64,000 nucleotides of DNA. It comes from Eutreptiella sp. 'Long Island Sound 2002'. Taxonomy: Eukaryota; Euglenozoa; Euglenophyceae; Eutreptiales; Eutreptiaceae. The stretch is from the NCBI GenBank assembly GCA_964036045.1, contig OZ038378.1, forward strand, positions 177,776,341 through 177,840,340, in the 5' to 3' direction. Below the pieces are notes generated by a model. It was not told the DNA's origin and did not search any database. It was given only the letters and a program-made list of their open reading frames with translations. Shown here piece by piece: positions 32,351 through 43,096 of this stretch (its first letter is position 1; every line of letters begins with the position of its first letter). The translations under genes were made by a program, and so were the position numbers.

Positions 32351-33142
32351 CATCATTTCATGGTGGTTACACACCAATCTGCCCACAATTATCAACACCT
32401 CCAAGCCTGAGACACTGCTGTGCTGGTTTTGATTGTCTTACGCGCTATGGCAGGTGTGGTAAAACCAGCACTGAGTGCTCGACAGCATGCCATGGAGCCC
32501 ACAGATTGGTCCCTGTATGACACTCAAGACCGTGTTTCAGGGGGATTTTCTGGGTCCCACCTATTGCTCATGTTGATGCTCCTCAATCGATCCCAATCGT
32601 TTGTCTTGGCAATTGGTCACTTGCTCTGATGTGCCCGCTGATCTTCCTTATTCAGGGGTTGCATCCCAGCATCCCTCTTCTTGAAAAGTGGTCTTGGGCA
32701 TTTGCTCCAACGCAATCCACCGCAATGCAACTTGTGAGAGCTTCACTGTAGATGTACCAATTTTAAGAAAGATACATTCTCGCAGTCAAGTCCATCAACC
32801 AACTGCAAACTTTCATTCATTTGATTATGAACAATTGTTGTTGTGCTTAGAGTAAGCAAGTTCCCAAACCATCTTTTTCTCACTGCACCTTTTGAAAAAG
32901 AATACTGATCAGCCCCAGACGCGGGGACAATATTTTGGGGGCTGGCCAGGGGGCGTATTGCGCGCTGTGCCCGTGCTGCGCGCGCACTGTGCACAAAGTT
33001 TGTATAGTACCATGCCCAACCTGCATAGTAGTGCCTAGTACCCGTAACAATGAGCCTTGTTATGCATTTATAGGAGTTGCATGCATGCTTTGCCCTCATT
33101 TCTAGTGCATTAGTATGTGTTGTTGTGCATCCTTTCCTGTAG
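32351..33142. other. no recognisable gene
   Basis: Unique-looking DNA after the array. Frames are short. A palindromic-leaning GCGCGC-rich part near 32950-32990 is the only notable feature. Confidence 0.35.
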
Positions 33143-33385
33143 GTTCGTGGCATCTTTTTTTTCCCGATTCGCCCAATACATATTCAGTGGCTCTACTGTA
33201 AGTGCAGATAGTTCTGATTTGTCCTCCTCATCAGCCGGCAGCATAGAAACCCCATCGCGAAGCAAGAAGCATTGCCGTGTGGCTGTACATATCCGAAAGG
33301 GGGTTGTGGATGTGGATGCCATGTCGAGTGATGCATGTCCTGTACGTATGCTAAGCGAAGGGGAGTATGGTGTTCACACTTCGAG
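33143..33385 (+). CDS. unrecognised Ser-rich exon
   Basis: The acceptor (CATCCTTTCCTGTAG) and donor (TTCGAG then GTAAGG) are both strong. The frame reads FVASFFSRFAQYIFSGS, then a Ser/Asp run (SADSSDLSSSSAGS), a basic patch (PSRSKKHCRVAVHIRKG) and VDVDAMSSDACPVRMLSE. It ends in phase 2 at the donor. No family is recognised. The segments at about 33640-33720 and 33862-34020 on the same strand may be further exons (the latter begins MPRESFINVAPVQPNVQHV). The gene would then run into the inverted-repeat element at 34033. Confidence 0.45.
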
Positions 33386-34032
33386 GTAAGGACAAATTTT
33401 ATTCTTGCCTTTTTTTGCATGTGTCTTTGCTGTGGCTGGGTACACTGGCATCTCTTATGCTGGGGGGGTGAAACATCAGGCTGTCCAACATTGTGGGGGT
33501 GTAGTATGGTTTGTATAGGCAAGAATATTGCCAATTGTAGCAAAACCCCCAATTTCTTCCTGTCATGTGCGCGCTGTGCCCGCGCTGTGCACACACGCCC
33601 CCTGTGCGGTGCATGGTGTTTTTCGCTTTGTTGTGCAACAACATTTGAGGAGGCACCAAGCATCGTCTGTCAGGGGCGTGCACACGCTGCATACACCATT
33701 TATGTTGAGCCAAAAACGTATTGCAGACATCATTGATGTTGCACCAATTACAACGGGGGTTATCGTTTGCGGGGTGTATGCAACCCAATAGCTTCATTTT
33801 TGCTGTTTGTAACACTGTTTTTGCCCATTTGCACCTTTTCTTTTTTGAAGATGTAGGGCCATGCCCCGTGAATCATTCATCAATGTAGCTCCAGTGCAGC
33901 CCAATGTACAACATGTAATGAACAGCAGTTCCTCAGAAGGCAGTCCCATTCGGTACAATCCCAATATGACAAAGCAAAATTGGGGGAAAACAGAGTCCAA
34001 AAAGTCTGTTTTGTGGTTCATGTACCCCCCCC
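33386..34032. other. possible intron and further exons of the 33.1-kb gene
   Basis: After the donor at 33386 the DNA is T-rich in places and has a GCGCGCTGTGCCCGCGCTGTG part shared in style with 32960-32990. Coding-like segments are at 33640-33720 and 33862-34020, but their splice sites are uncertain. Confidence 0.3.
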
Positions 34033-34749
34033 CCTTGCGCAAGCACCAGCCTGTCCAAGCATGGGACCCCGTCTGACCGTCATTTTCCTGGTTTTTCTGA
34101 CCGTGGTTTTTGTGGTCAGAAATGTAATGTGACGCGGTTGTGCCAATTGTAGAGAGAAAAGGGGGCTGGATCATGCTTCTGGTAGTTCTTCCTGCTCATA
34201 CCAACATTCTGCTTGCAACTGCAACCCAGTGCTGTTTGTTTTGAAGTGATTTGCAGCCATGGTTGTTACGTCTGGGCCACCGTTGAACATGTGCCTGCCA
34301 GAATTCTTGGTCCTTCTACTTATAGGATTTAGGGCCTTGGCCACGTGTTTGAGGGCAAGCTTTACTTTGCCAAAGATATTGTTCATGACAGCTTTGTCCC
34401 AAGGAATAAGAAGCTCTAACCCATTCCAAAACCTGCAGCCAAGCCTGTTCCAAAGCCTGCCGCAAAGGGCAAGTATATGCAATTGTTTAAGATGAGGCGC
34501 AAGGTTGGAAAGGGCTTCTATTCCACAGCTCCTGATGCCCCTGATGTGCAGTGAGGATGTCCAGAGCATGCTGAAATTCGCCTGCACATTGTGTTCTGGT
34601 GCCCTGTTGCGACAATTGTGGTTCGGGTGAGGTATGGGCAGGTGTTCGCCATATGCATTCTTTTGGCACCGTGTCGCGAGCAAGCACGGGCTTGTCTAAG
34701 CACCGGACCCCATCTGGCGGTCTCTTTCCTGATTTTCAGCATGCTTGCA
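34033..34749 (+). mobile_element. short inverted-repeat (MITE-like) element, longer copy
   Basis: The left end is CTTGCGCAAGCACC and the right end CATGCTTGCACAG, again with the internal direct repeat (AAGCAC-GGACCCC, CTG-C-GT, TTTCCTG). It aligns with 17636-18183 over both halves and contains about 240 extra central bases. The Lys-Pro-Ala tail (PIPKPAAKPVPKPAAKGK) and QLFKMRRKVGK are conserved on the plus strand. On the minus strand a 170-codon frame is open (34171-34683). C runs adjoin the element on both sides (34026-34034 and after 34836). A related, diverged segment is at 54624-54836. Confidence 0.55.
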
Positions 34750-35100
34750 CAGGGAGAGGCAGGTAGAGTTGCAGACAACAGGCACAACATAGCACGCAGG
34801 CATTTCGAGTACATTACGCCCCCTTTGAAATACCCCCCCCCCCCTGTCGTGACCCACCCCCAGGGGGTTGGGTTGGGTTGGGTGAAGGCCTCCCCCGGAC
34901 GGCCAGACCCTGCGCTGCGTGATTGGGCTGGACGACTCCCGGCTGTCCGGTCACAAGGCCTACCGGACTGCTGACGGCCCCTGTACCCCGCGGAGGCACA
35001 CGCGGGAGGGAGATGCCGCCGTGCCTGTGTGTGTGTGGGCGCGCGCGTTAGTGTGTGTGGTGCATGCGTGGCGCAGGGCTGCGAGGCACGTCGGGTCACA
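34750..35100. other. junction between inverted-repeat element and LINE; GC-rich
   Basis: A C run lies at 34836-34848, then a GGGTTGGGTTGGGTTGGG stretch at about 34863-34883, then GC-rich DNA with GTGTGTGTGGGCGCGCGCG near 35025-35050. No gene. The exact 3' end of the LINE is not defined. Confidence 0.4.
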
Positions 35101-36007
35101 CGGCTGGGCCGTGCCTGGCCCCTTCATGTTAGCGGGGGGGGGGGGGGGGTTGCTACCTTTACGTTGGCCGCGTCCGTCTTCTGCGCGCGGTCCTGTATGG
35201 CCCCGGTGCTGTCACCGGCACCGGGGGTGCGGGGGCTGGTCCTCGTCTTACCTCTGCCTCCCTGACAACGCGCACAAGCTTGGGTTGCTGCGAGTTGTAT
35301 TCTTTCAGCGTCAGTGCGCGGGAGCGGCTGCCGGCGTGAGGGCCCACCGCTGGGCCACACCGGCTGTGGTGTAAAGCCACAAGGGCCTGCAGGCATAGGG
35401 TGTCATAGGTGCAGGCAGGGGCAGGGCGCCGTCACCCGGAGGCACAGCCGTAAGCAAGGCCACGCTAGCCCACGAGGGACGCGCTTCCGCCTCTGCGAGC
35501 AGGGCAAGCACCCAGTACACGGCCGCAGGCGGACATATAACGAGTACTACTGGAGCTCCTGGGTGCCAGCTGGGCTCCACTGGGAGTGCAATATGTAGGG
35601 ACCCTGCACTGCACACCTGCTAGGACGCGAGCCCCCGCACCAAATACGACGCCGCCAGGGTGTAGGACCATGGCACGTATACCTGGGGGTCCTGTACGGC
35701 GACCACTGGGGGTTGCGGGGGGGGGCTGGTCTGGAGGGCTGTGCGGGTACGGCAGTGTTGCCCATAGGGCATGCACTTCAGCACAGGGGAGGTAGGGCCA
35801 GGGTACTTACGACCACCTCAGTGGCACGGCGCCGGGCTGCGGGCGTCATGCTGGCCTGGCCCGCGCTGGACGCCGTGTACCAGAGACCGGAGAGGGTGAG
35901 TGTGTCGCAGGAGATGGTGTCCTCCGTGTAGTGGGCGTCCCATGTGCACTGCAGCTGCGGTCGGCGGTGGACATCGTGCAGGACTCCGTCGACGGTGAGC
36001 GTGGCCC

Positions 36008-37030
36008 CTAGGGCTGGAGACGCATGGCTGAGGAGGAGAGCCTGTGCGCGAAGCAAGTGGAGGTAAGCGGCTGCGGACGTGCTGCCAGAGTTGACGTTCT
36101 GTGACGCCACAGAAGTGGCACTCCATGGGGATGCCCGAATTTTGGGGAGGGGGGGTGCCACTCAAGCGTGCGGTAGGCGAATGCGCGCTTGATGGCACGC
36201 GTGGGCAGTGTGTCCGTCTCCAGGAGGTCATAGATGACGGTGCCGTCAGGGCGCCAATGGTGGGACCGGCGGCTGGCGTAGTAGGCTGCAGCGGTGGCAT
36301 CTTCGTACGCCCGGTCCAGGCCCAGTTGGGGCTCCAACAGCAGGGCTCCCTGGTAATGCAGGACCAGGGCCCCTTGGAGGTGTTGCGGAAGAGGTATGGC
36401 CCACGGGGTGGGTGTGGAGGCCCCACGGGCGGCGAGGCCATGTGCCTTCCTGTTGAGGAGGGCCAGTAAGTGCTGAGCTTGGGTGTCGTGCTGGGCTGGG
36501 ACCCACGGCTTCCAGTGCTGGCGGAGGCCCAGCAGGTTGAGGCAGAGGCGACGCCAGAAAAGCTCCAGGACTGTAAGCTTGGGTGGGGACCGGGTGTAGC
36601 TTCGGAGAAGGGCTGGGGAGCAGTCCGCGGACGACGCTAGGCATCCGTGCCATCCCTGCAGGAGGTGCAAGAGGTGCAGGGCGACAAGGCGGACCAGCCA
36701 TTCAGCGCCCGTGGGCAAGGCCCATAAGCGGATGCCATACCAGGCGCGCAGGACGATGCCTACGCCGGGGGCGTAGAAGACTATGCCTCCACCCCCATCG
36801 CATTGACGGAGGGCCGCGTCGGTGGACAGCACGAGGTTGTGGTACTGCTAGAGGATAGCGGGATTGGAGTCGCATTGCACGGGCATGGCGGTCGTTGTGG
36901 CGTCCGGCAGGAGGGCGATCTGTACGGAGAGTTGCAGGGCTGCCTCTCTGAGGGGCTGCGACTCGCTGCCTGGGACGGTGGCCTGTGAGAGGCATTGGGT
37001 AGAGCGCTATGCCAAGGAGGTTGCGGGAGC
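36008..37030 (-). pseudogene. LINE RNase H domain
   Basis: The frame contains LVLSTDAALRQ with the first catalytic Asp, GGGIVFYAPG, PTGAEWLVRLVALHLLHLL with the catalytic Glu, and CLASSADCSPALL with the third acidic residue. It ends NRKAHGLAARGAST, matching the H-N-x-A-D type end of RNase H with changes. Upstream in the same frame, TAG codons occur at 37007 and 36848; the latter sits directly before a CAG codon. Position right after the RT thumb is as expected. Past 36008 other frames are open down to 35465, possibly a 3' extension. Confidence 0.6.
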
Positions 37031-37160
37031 AGGAAGCCTGTGTGTGGGTGAGGAGTAGGCAGCATGCTGAGCAAAGGGACAAGTGCGGGCAGCCCGGGCC
37101 TCCGTAACGGGGGGCTAAGGACATGAGGGCACGGGACGTCCAGCGGGGCAGGCCGAGGAC

Positions 37161-38880
37161 CTAGCGGTAGAGTGCGCGAGCTTGCACGGACGCCTCTTCA
37201 ACGTTCTCAGGGGGTAATGCGGCCCGCGAGGCGACGTAGTCCGGCAGGGAGAGGATGAAGGCCCATAGGGAGCGGAGCGCCAGGATGGTAGTGGCAGGGT
37301 TGGCGTCCATATGGAGGCGCATGCGGGCTATCTGTTTGGCCAGGTCGGCATACACGCCCGGGGGGTGCAGGGCTTTGGAGAGCGGGATGCCCACCACCTA
37401 GGGGTAGTCTCTAGAGGTGGATGTGAGGTAGTGAGGCACCAGGGTCTGCTACAGGCGGAGGACAGACCCGTTGAGCTCGAGGGCGAAAAAGCGGAGCTTG
37501 TCCATGTGGACGAGGCCACCCTTGGCAACGGTAGCCCTAGTACGGAGGCTAGTCAGGTCAACCAGCGAGGAGAGCGTGGGTCGCACGAGAAGGCGGTCGT
37601 CGGTGTAGGAGAGGCTGCTGACGGGGACCCCGCTGGGCGTGGGGGGCAGCGGACGTCATCCGGATGGGGCACGCTGCCGCTGACCACCAGCTCGCCGACT
37701 TGGTACGTGTCTCCGGATGGGTTGTCGCCCTGGTTCGACCCTTCTTCCGTAATGTACGGCGGGGAAAACCATCTGCAGTCAGGGAGTGGATGCACATGCG
37801 ACCGTAATACTTCAAGGCCCAAGGGCCGAAAACTCAGGGCAGCTGCAGGACGCCGTGCAGAGGGGTGCAGTCGTCCCGCTGCTGGTGGAGGAACGCGTCC
37901 GCCGAATCCCAGTCGGTGACGGCGGCTGTGCCGTGGGACTCCAGACACGCGAAGACTACCGCGCGGAAGGCCAGCGCCAGAAACGCAGGACGGATGTCGG
38001 CGCGGTAGGCGAAGGTCTCTAGGATGAGGGTCCCGGACAGCTCCAGGGACGGCGCAAGTATCTCCCGCGCAGCCCGCAACTCTAAGCAGGTGAGGGGGCA
38101 GGTGAGGGTGACCGGGCGGTGCGCCTTGAAGAGGTGGGGGAACGGCTTGGACTTGTCGATGCCCATCATGACGGAGTCAAGGGACAGCGAGTCCTGCTCC
38201 GCGTCCACCAGCCGGAGGTGGCGCTGGACACCTTGCACCCCTCCATGCCTGAGATGATGCAAGAGCGCATGGGGCCACTGGTCCAACCCTGCGAACAGCG
38301 ACCCGGCCGCTGTCACACCCGGCTACGGTCATCGCGGAGTATGGGTCCGTCAGCTACCGCCGCACTGAAGAGGCCGCGGCGGCGAAAATCTACTGGGTGG
38401 GTGTCTGCGTGCAGTAGGTCGCCCAGGAGTGAGACAAGCAGGTGCGCCACGGGGTCGAAGTAGGGGTCCCACTCGGCTGGGTCGAAGGCGGCTGTGAGGA
38501 AGTCCAGGTCCAAGGGGTGGCCGCGGTGGGCTGTCGTAGCCGCGGCCTGGTTGTGAACCTCTCGAAGCCAGGCCGCTGCTATGGGAAGCTTTACGCCATG
38601 GTCCGACAGGATCCCACTGTAGGGGCGTAAGGGCTTGAAAGGGCGGCAAAGAGCTCCTTTGGTCACGGACGTGATGGTGGCGCGGAGAACTTCGTCAGGG
38701 CGCTCTACTCCGTGGCGCGCCGCCGTGTCGGCCAAGTACTCGCGGAGATCGGACTCGGTACGAGGAGAATCACGGATGCGGAAGTCCCGCACCACCTGGT
38801 CCAGGGGCGGAGGGTGGAGGATGAGGTGTCTGACTGCAGCCCACAGGGACTGCAAGAAGCCGTTGGGGCCTAAGGAAAAT
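37161..38880 (-). pseudogene. LINE reverse transcriptase (YTDD), frameshifted
   Basis: The linker frame (to 38313) is followed, one frame over, by RT fingers and palm. Palm A is AAVTDWDSADAF with the catalytic Asp near 37912, and the next motif is LKYYGRMCIHSLTADG. Motif B appears in a third frame as EEGSNQGDNPSGD, the Gly-Gln-Gly-Asp region. Motif C is SLSYTDDRLLV at 37596-37607. Next come the primer-grip and thumb (GLVHMDKLRFF, then VVGIPLSK) and GLPRWTSRALMSLAPRYGGPG, typical of what follows RT in LINEs. In-frame TAGs lie at 37449, 37398 and 37161, and a TGA near 37830. The three frames in one domain show it is a pseudogene. Confidence 0.75.
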
Positions 38881-38954
38881 GAGGCCAGCCAGCGTCACTT
38901 GAGGTAGAGCAAGGCCGCGAGGCGAGGGAGGGTACCTGCTGGAGAGTGGCGTCA

Positions 38955-39690
38955 ACATATCATGCGCCAGTTGTAGATGTCGGCTAGGCCATCCATGGGT
39001 TCGATTGTGGCCAAGAGGGGTTTGTGGGGAGTCGAAGAGGGGAGGATGTCTACATCCGGGGCTGAGCGTGCGCCTTTGACGAACACGTGGTCAATACATG
39101 TCACCTTGAGGGCTCCCCGGAAGGAGGCGAAATGGGTTGGGGTGTCTTGGGGGAACACCGCGCAGCACCGCACCATGCACCCATCACCCCAGCAGGCAGC
39201 CGCCAAGGGGTGGCAGGAGCAGTCTTGAGACATGTTGAAGTCCCCGCAAACCAGCTCCAAGGCCGCTCGCAAGTAGGACGCGAGGGTAGTGAGATTGATG
39301 AGCATGCTTCGCCGGGCTTTGTAGTCAAGGTCGGGGTGGACGTGGACAGAGGCTAGGAGCATGAACCCCACAGTGTGATGACGCACAGTGGAGATATGCA
39401 GGTCCGGGACGTCGTACTCTATTGGTGTGGCGGTGGTTGGGTGTTGGAGCGCACGTCGCCAGCGGATCATAAAGCCTGTAACGCAGCCTTCGGCTATGCT
39501 CGTGTGGAAGCCGCACAGTGCATGCAGGATTTGCAGGAGGGGGACAAACGACCACAGCTCCTAAAAGGCGAAGACGTCGGCTTCCAGGGCAAGCGTGAAG
39601 TGCACCACACGGTTGACATGGGTTGTGACGGCGCCGTTTCCAGGAGAGGAACACAAGGTCCGCATGGCGGCGTAGGTTGAGGGGAGAGAA
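38955..39690 (-). pseudogene. LINE APE-type endonuclease domain (one in-frame TAG)
   Basis: In a single frame the domain reads ADVFAF-stop-ELWS (the conserved QE of the endonuclease/exonuclease/phosphatase fold, with TAG at 39561 where Gln is expected). It continues through LELVCGDFNMSQD (the GDFN motif), LKVTCIDHVFVKGA (IDHVF) and SSTPHKPLLATIE (the S-D/P-H-x-P-L end). These are the catalytic and metal-binding motifs of LINE endonucleases in correct order. Two TGA codons follow (38952 and shortly after), before the RT linker in the same frame. Activity is excluded unless TAG and TGA are read through. Confidence 0.75.
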
Positions 39691-40635
39691 CGTGAGGGAG
39701 TGGAGGTGGCTGGCCCAAGGGGTGGCCGGGAGGTGGAGGGAGTGGTCTGGGCGGAAGCAAGTGGTGCCTGGGCGGACGGGGGCTGCAGGTACGCCCTGGA
39801 GCTGGGGGAGGCCACGGGGGCAGACAAATGAGCGCTAAGCAACGTCGAAGGTGAGGTGGGTGCAGCCCGTGAAGGGGTGCAGGCACACGGCGGTGGGGAG
39901 TTGGAGGGCGGGGGCGTCGTGGAGGACAGAGGCTGATGGAAGCTGTGGGCAGCCGCAGGGGGGGCGGTACCAGGCCGCTATGATCACTAGACGAGGGCAG
40001 TCGGGGCTGAGCCACAGGCAATCGCTAGGGATGCCATGCAGGGAGCTGTTGTAGTGAGCCCAGGGGAGGGGCCGGGGCGTGAGATGGGATGGGGAGTCAT
40101 CGTAGAACCACACCACATATCCGTTGAGGACGAGGGGGATGCTGATGACCGGGTCGGCGTCTTCACGCTGAAGTTGGTGTACGGCTTGTGTGAGCCAGGG
40201 GGCAAAGTCCCGGAGGACGCGGAACTGGAGCTTGGGGGGGAATCAGGGCTGCTAGCAGGGGGCCCCGGGGGGGGCGGGGGCTGAAGAGAAGTCAGCGACG
40301 AAGGAGGCTTCTTGGGGGTTGAGCGGGGTGTCGGAGGGTGGGTGCACTTTGACGCAGCCACGGGCGCAGCACAAAGGGCAGGCCCACGTGGCAAGTGAAC
40401 TTGGGGCTACGGTACTGCATTGCTAGCAGACGGCGAGGCAGGGGCTTCGAGGCTGCCGGTCCGCGGCCAGGGGGCGGCTGAGGTTGGTGGGCGGGTGGGT
40501 CACGAGGGCGCTGGCGCGTCTGGTCAGCCTGCGGAGGTCTCGGACGCGGGGATAGGCCACGGCACAATCTAGGGCTAGCAAGGTGAGCGGGGTGGACGGC
40601 ATGGCACCCGGGGGAAGGCAGAGGGGCGTGGACAG

Positions 40636-41937
40636 TCAGTTGACGCGGGATCCTTTGTAAAGGGTGACACGTTGGGAAGTGTGGAGGGCCGCCACAGGTG
40701 TGGAGGAGGGTGCCGTATGCGCGGGGGGCTTGGATGGAGGCTGAGGGGGCTGTTGTGGCGTTAGTGGTGATGCGGAAAACCCAAGTAGGGGATGGTCTGG
40801 GGGAGGTATCGCAACGAGTTGATGGCTGGTGCGTCGCGTCTTTGGGCCTTTGATCTTCTTCTTGGGCGGGGGTTTGACGGGGCTGTCCGGCAGGTAGAAG
40901 GGCTCCTCGCTGGCGGTGCGGGCGTCCAAGGTGATGGTGTAGTGGTGGTGAGGGTCCACATAGGTGCGAGTGGGCACACCGGTGAATAGGGCTACAAACT
41001 GGTCAGCTGGTACGGACATGAAAAGGGAGCCGTCTCGGAGGGCGGCGGCGGGAATGGCAACGGGGGCACCAACGTGATGGGTGAGCACGGATGAGGCCTG
41101 TGTGGCGTCGCGGATGTGGCGGAGGCCGCGAAGGCGTATCACGCGGGGTGCGTCAACGAAGGAGGGGGGCAAGAGGCCCGTGGCTTTAGGACCCGGGGGA
41201 AGGGGGGGGGCGGGTACCGGAGGGGCGCTGCCGGGGAGAGCGGGAGGTAGGGTTGGTGATGGGGAGCTGGTGTGGGGCCGAGGGGGGATTGCGGTCGGGG
41301 GGGGGGGGTAGGAGGTTGTCCGCTCGAACCACGCATAGGCTGCTGCTGGGCCGGCGGCGGGCTGAAAAGCAGTACAGGTACGGGTCTCCGCGATGAGCTG
41401 GTCCAGGAGCGGTAGACGCGTGGTATTCTGTACCGCTACTCAAATGGCTATGCGGGACGAGACGGGGTCGCGGACGGCCAGCAAGTGGTCTGTGGCTTGG
41501 GGGGGGACACCGGGGGTCGGGCAGCTAGCGGCTGCCGCGGAGGACCAAGTGGGGCCGGGACGGGTGGTGGACGCTTCAATAAGGGGGTTGCGGGTTTGTA
41601 GGGCCGCAAGCTTGAGGGACTCGATGGCGGGGGAGCCATGCACTCATGGAGGCAACCGTGGCAATTGCGTCTAGTAGGTTGGCTTGCAAGGAGGGGCGCA
41701 GACTGTTGGGGAGGCGTACCACGCTGCTTTGACCGCTGGCGCGAGAGACCGGGCGTTCTTCACCGCCCGCAGCCTAGTTATGGCGCTCTCTTGGACGGCC
41801 ATGTCTATGCACATCACCCTGATGGACTGTGCTATGTGTTCCGCTTGGTTGTCGAGTTTGTTTACAATTTCTCGATCTCGGTGGAGAAGTCGGAGGTCGA
41901 CGCCAGTGAGGTGGGCTCCTTCAGCATGCGCTTCCAC
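40636..41937 (-). pseudogene. LINE ORF1-like (gag-like) frame
   Basis: One frame runs for about 430 codons with only three stops (TAG at 41671, then two TGA). It begins with a helical, charged stretch (GVDLRLLHRDREIVNKLDNQ). A Pro-rich middle follows, then a folded-looking part (VIRLRGLRHIRDATQASSVL and RTYVDPHHHYTITLDARTA), and a basic tail with KPPPKKKIKGPKTRRTSHQL. This layout (coiled/helical, Pro-rich, basic nucleic-acid-binding C-terminus) fits LINE ORF1 proteins. No zinc knuckle is seen. More ORF1-like or 5' sequence may extend to 42.8 kb. Confidence 0.5.
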
Positions 41938-42339
41938 AGGGCCTTCCCGGAGCTAGGGGAGCCTGGCAGCTGTGCTCACTTGAGTGAGATGTGCGATACG
42001 ATGCCGGGGTATGAGAGGGTGGATTTGTGTCGGGTGAGGTCAGCCTTCCGCTGTTGGGGCCAGGGGAGGGCACGCGAGTCTCACCATGGGGGACCATCTG
42101 GCAGCATATGGACTTCCGCAGGTGGGCCGCGTGCCACGTGATCACCAAGTGTACAAGCGGCACTCTGTCAACGGCGCGCTTGGGCGACTCGTTGGCAGCG
42201 AGGAGCATGAGGAACTGATCGGCGTTGGCTGCCCGAAGCGTGTCACCAAATGGGGCCACATGGGAAGCCGCGGCCCACTGAACTTGTTGCGCTGCATCCG
42301 GTGGGGCGGCTGCCACGTAAGACACTAGGTCCCGCATCG

Positions 42340-43090
42340 CTGCTTGGTAGGTGCCTCACAGGAAGTTCACATCTGGGTGCTGTAGTGTGGCCACGTCGAG
42401 CGGCGGGTGGGCCTCCACTGCGACCGCCCAAAAGAAGATGCTAAAGAGGCACAAGGCTCCAAGCATGAGGTCGTCGGGTTGAAAGGCTTCAACTGACGCA
42501 TTGGACTCATGACGAGTCACAGAAAGCTGCGGCCTTTGGGCGACATCGCTCCTGCCTACTGCAGTGGCGGGCCACGTTTCTTTTGGGCGGATATCGGCTG
42601 CGTGTTGGGCAGGAGATTTGGCGGCGAAGGCATGTCGTGGGGCCATGGAGAAGGTGCATGGGAGAGCGAGACAGAGGGAGGTGGCGAGGAAGGGGGTAGA
42701 CGGTAGGGTTTGCGAACGGAACCTGAGGGACTGCGCTGAGGTATGGGTTGTGTCAAGGTGAAGATGGCAGGGCATAACAGGGGGTGGGAGGTGCGAGGCG
42801 TCGTTTTTGAAACGTTTCTTGATGGCCTTAGGGGCTCGTCGTCAGGTCTCTGTCGCGGGTGAGTGTGGGGGGTCGGTGATGAGGGCTGAGTGTCAGAGCA
42901 AAGGCTGAGCACAAGGGTCGAAGGTAGGGCTCCGGACGGGCATGGGGGGAGGAGGCATATGGTGTCACAGAGGCCCGGGGCGTAGTTGTAGTACGGTTGT
43001 CCACAGACGTTGTCCTGGAGACGACGGCGGTGTTGGCAGTGTTCCACTACGGCGGCCGCTGTGGGCGGAGATCTGGTCTCTTTGGGGATG
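42340..43090 (-). other. probable 5' part of the LINE
   Basis: Minus frames here are Ser/Pro/Arg-rich and open (for example 42556-43314), but no domain is recognised. GC content stays high until about 43090, where AT-rich GAATTCG-containing DNA begins. It may be 5' UTR or the start of ORF1. Confidence 0.35.
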
Positions 43091-43096
43091 CAGATG

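Larger units (their letters stand above)
35100..43090 (-). mobile_element. decayed LINE retrotransposon (ORF1, APE endonuclease, RT, RNase H)
   Basis: On the minus strand, in order from high to low coordinate, lie an ORF1-like frame, an APE-type endonuclease, a reverse transcriptase with YTDD, and an RNase H domain. This architecture is typical of non-LTR elements of the I/R1/Tad/L1 branches. The element is GC-rich compared with its surroundings and heavily decayed: at least three frameshifts in RT and about 12 in-frame stops (7 TAG, 5 TGA, no TAA) among otherwise well-conserved domains. The termini, poly-A tail and target-site duplication were not found, so the limits given are approximate. 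The 5' side borders the AT-rich island at 43.1 kb. Confidence 0.75.

Noticed and set aside
34171-34683. Minus-strand 170-codon frame, partly leucine-rich-repeat-like
   Set aside because: It lies inside a repeated short element. The plus strand has a more telling Lys-Pro tail, and the third copy at 54.6 kb breaks this frame. Coding status is left open in the element entries.
34863-34883. Telomere-like GGGTTGGGTTGGG
   Set aside because: Only about three units in GC-rich DNA, with no longer array. Not evidence for a telomere.
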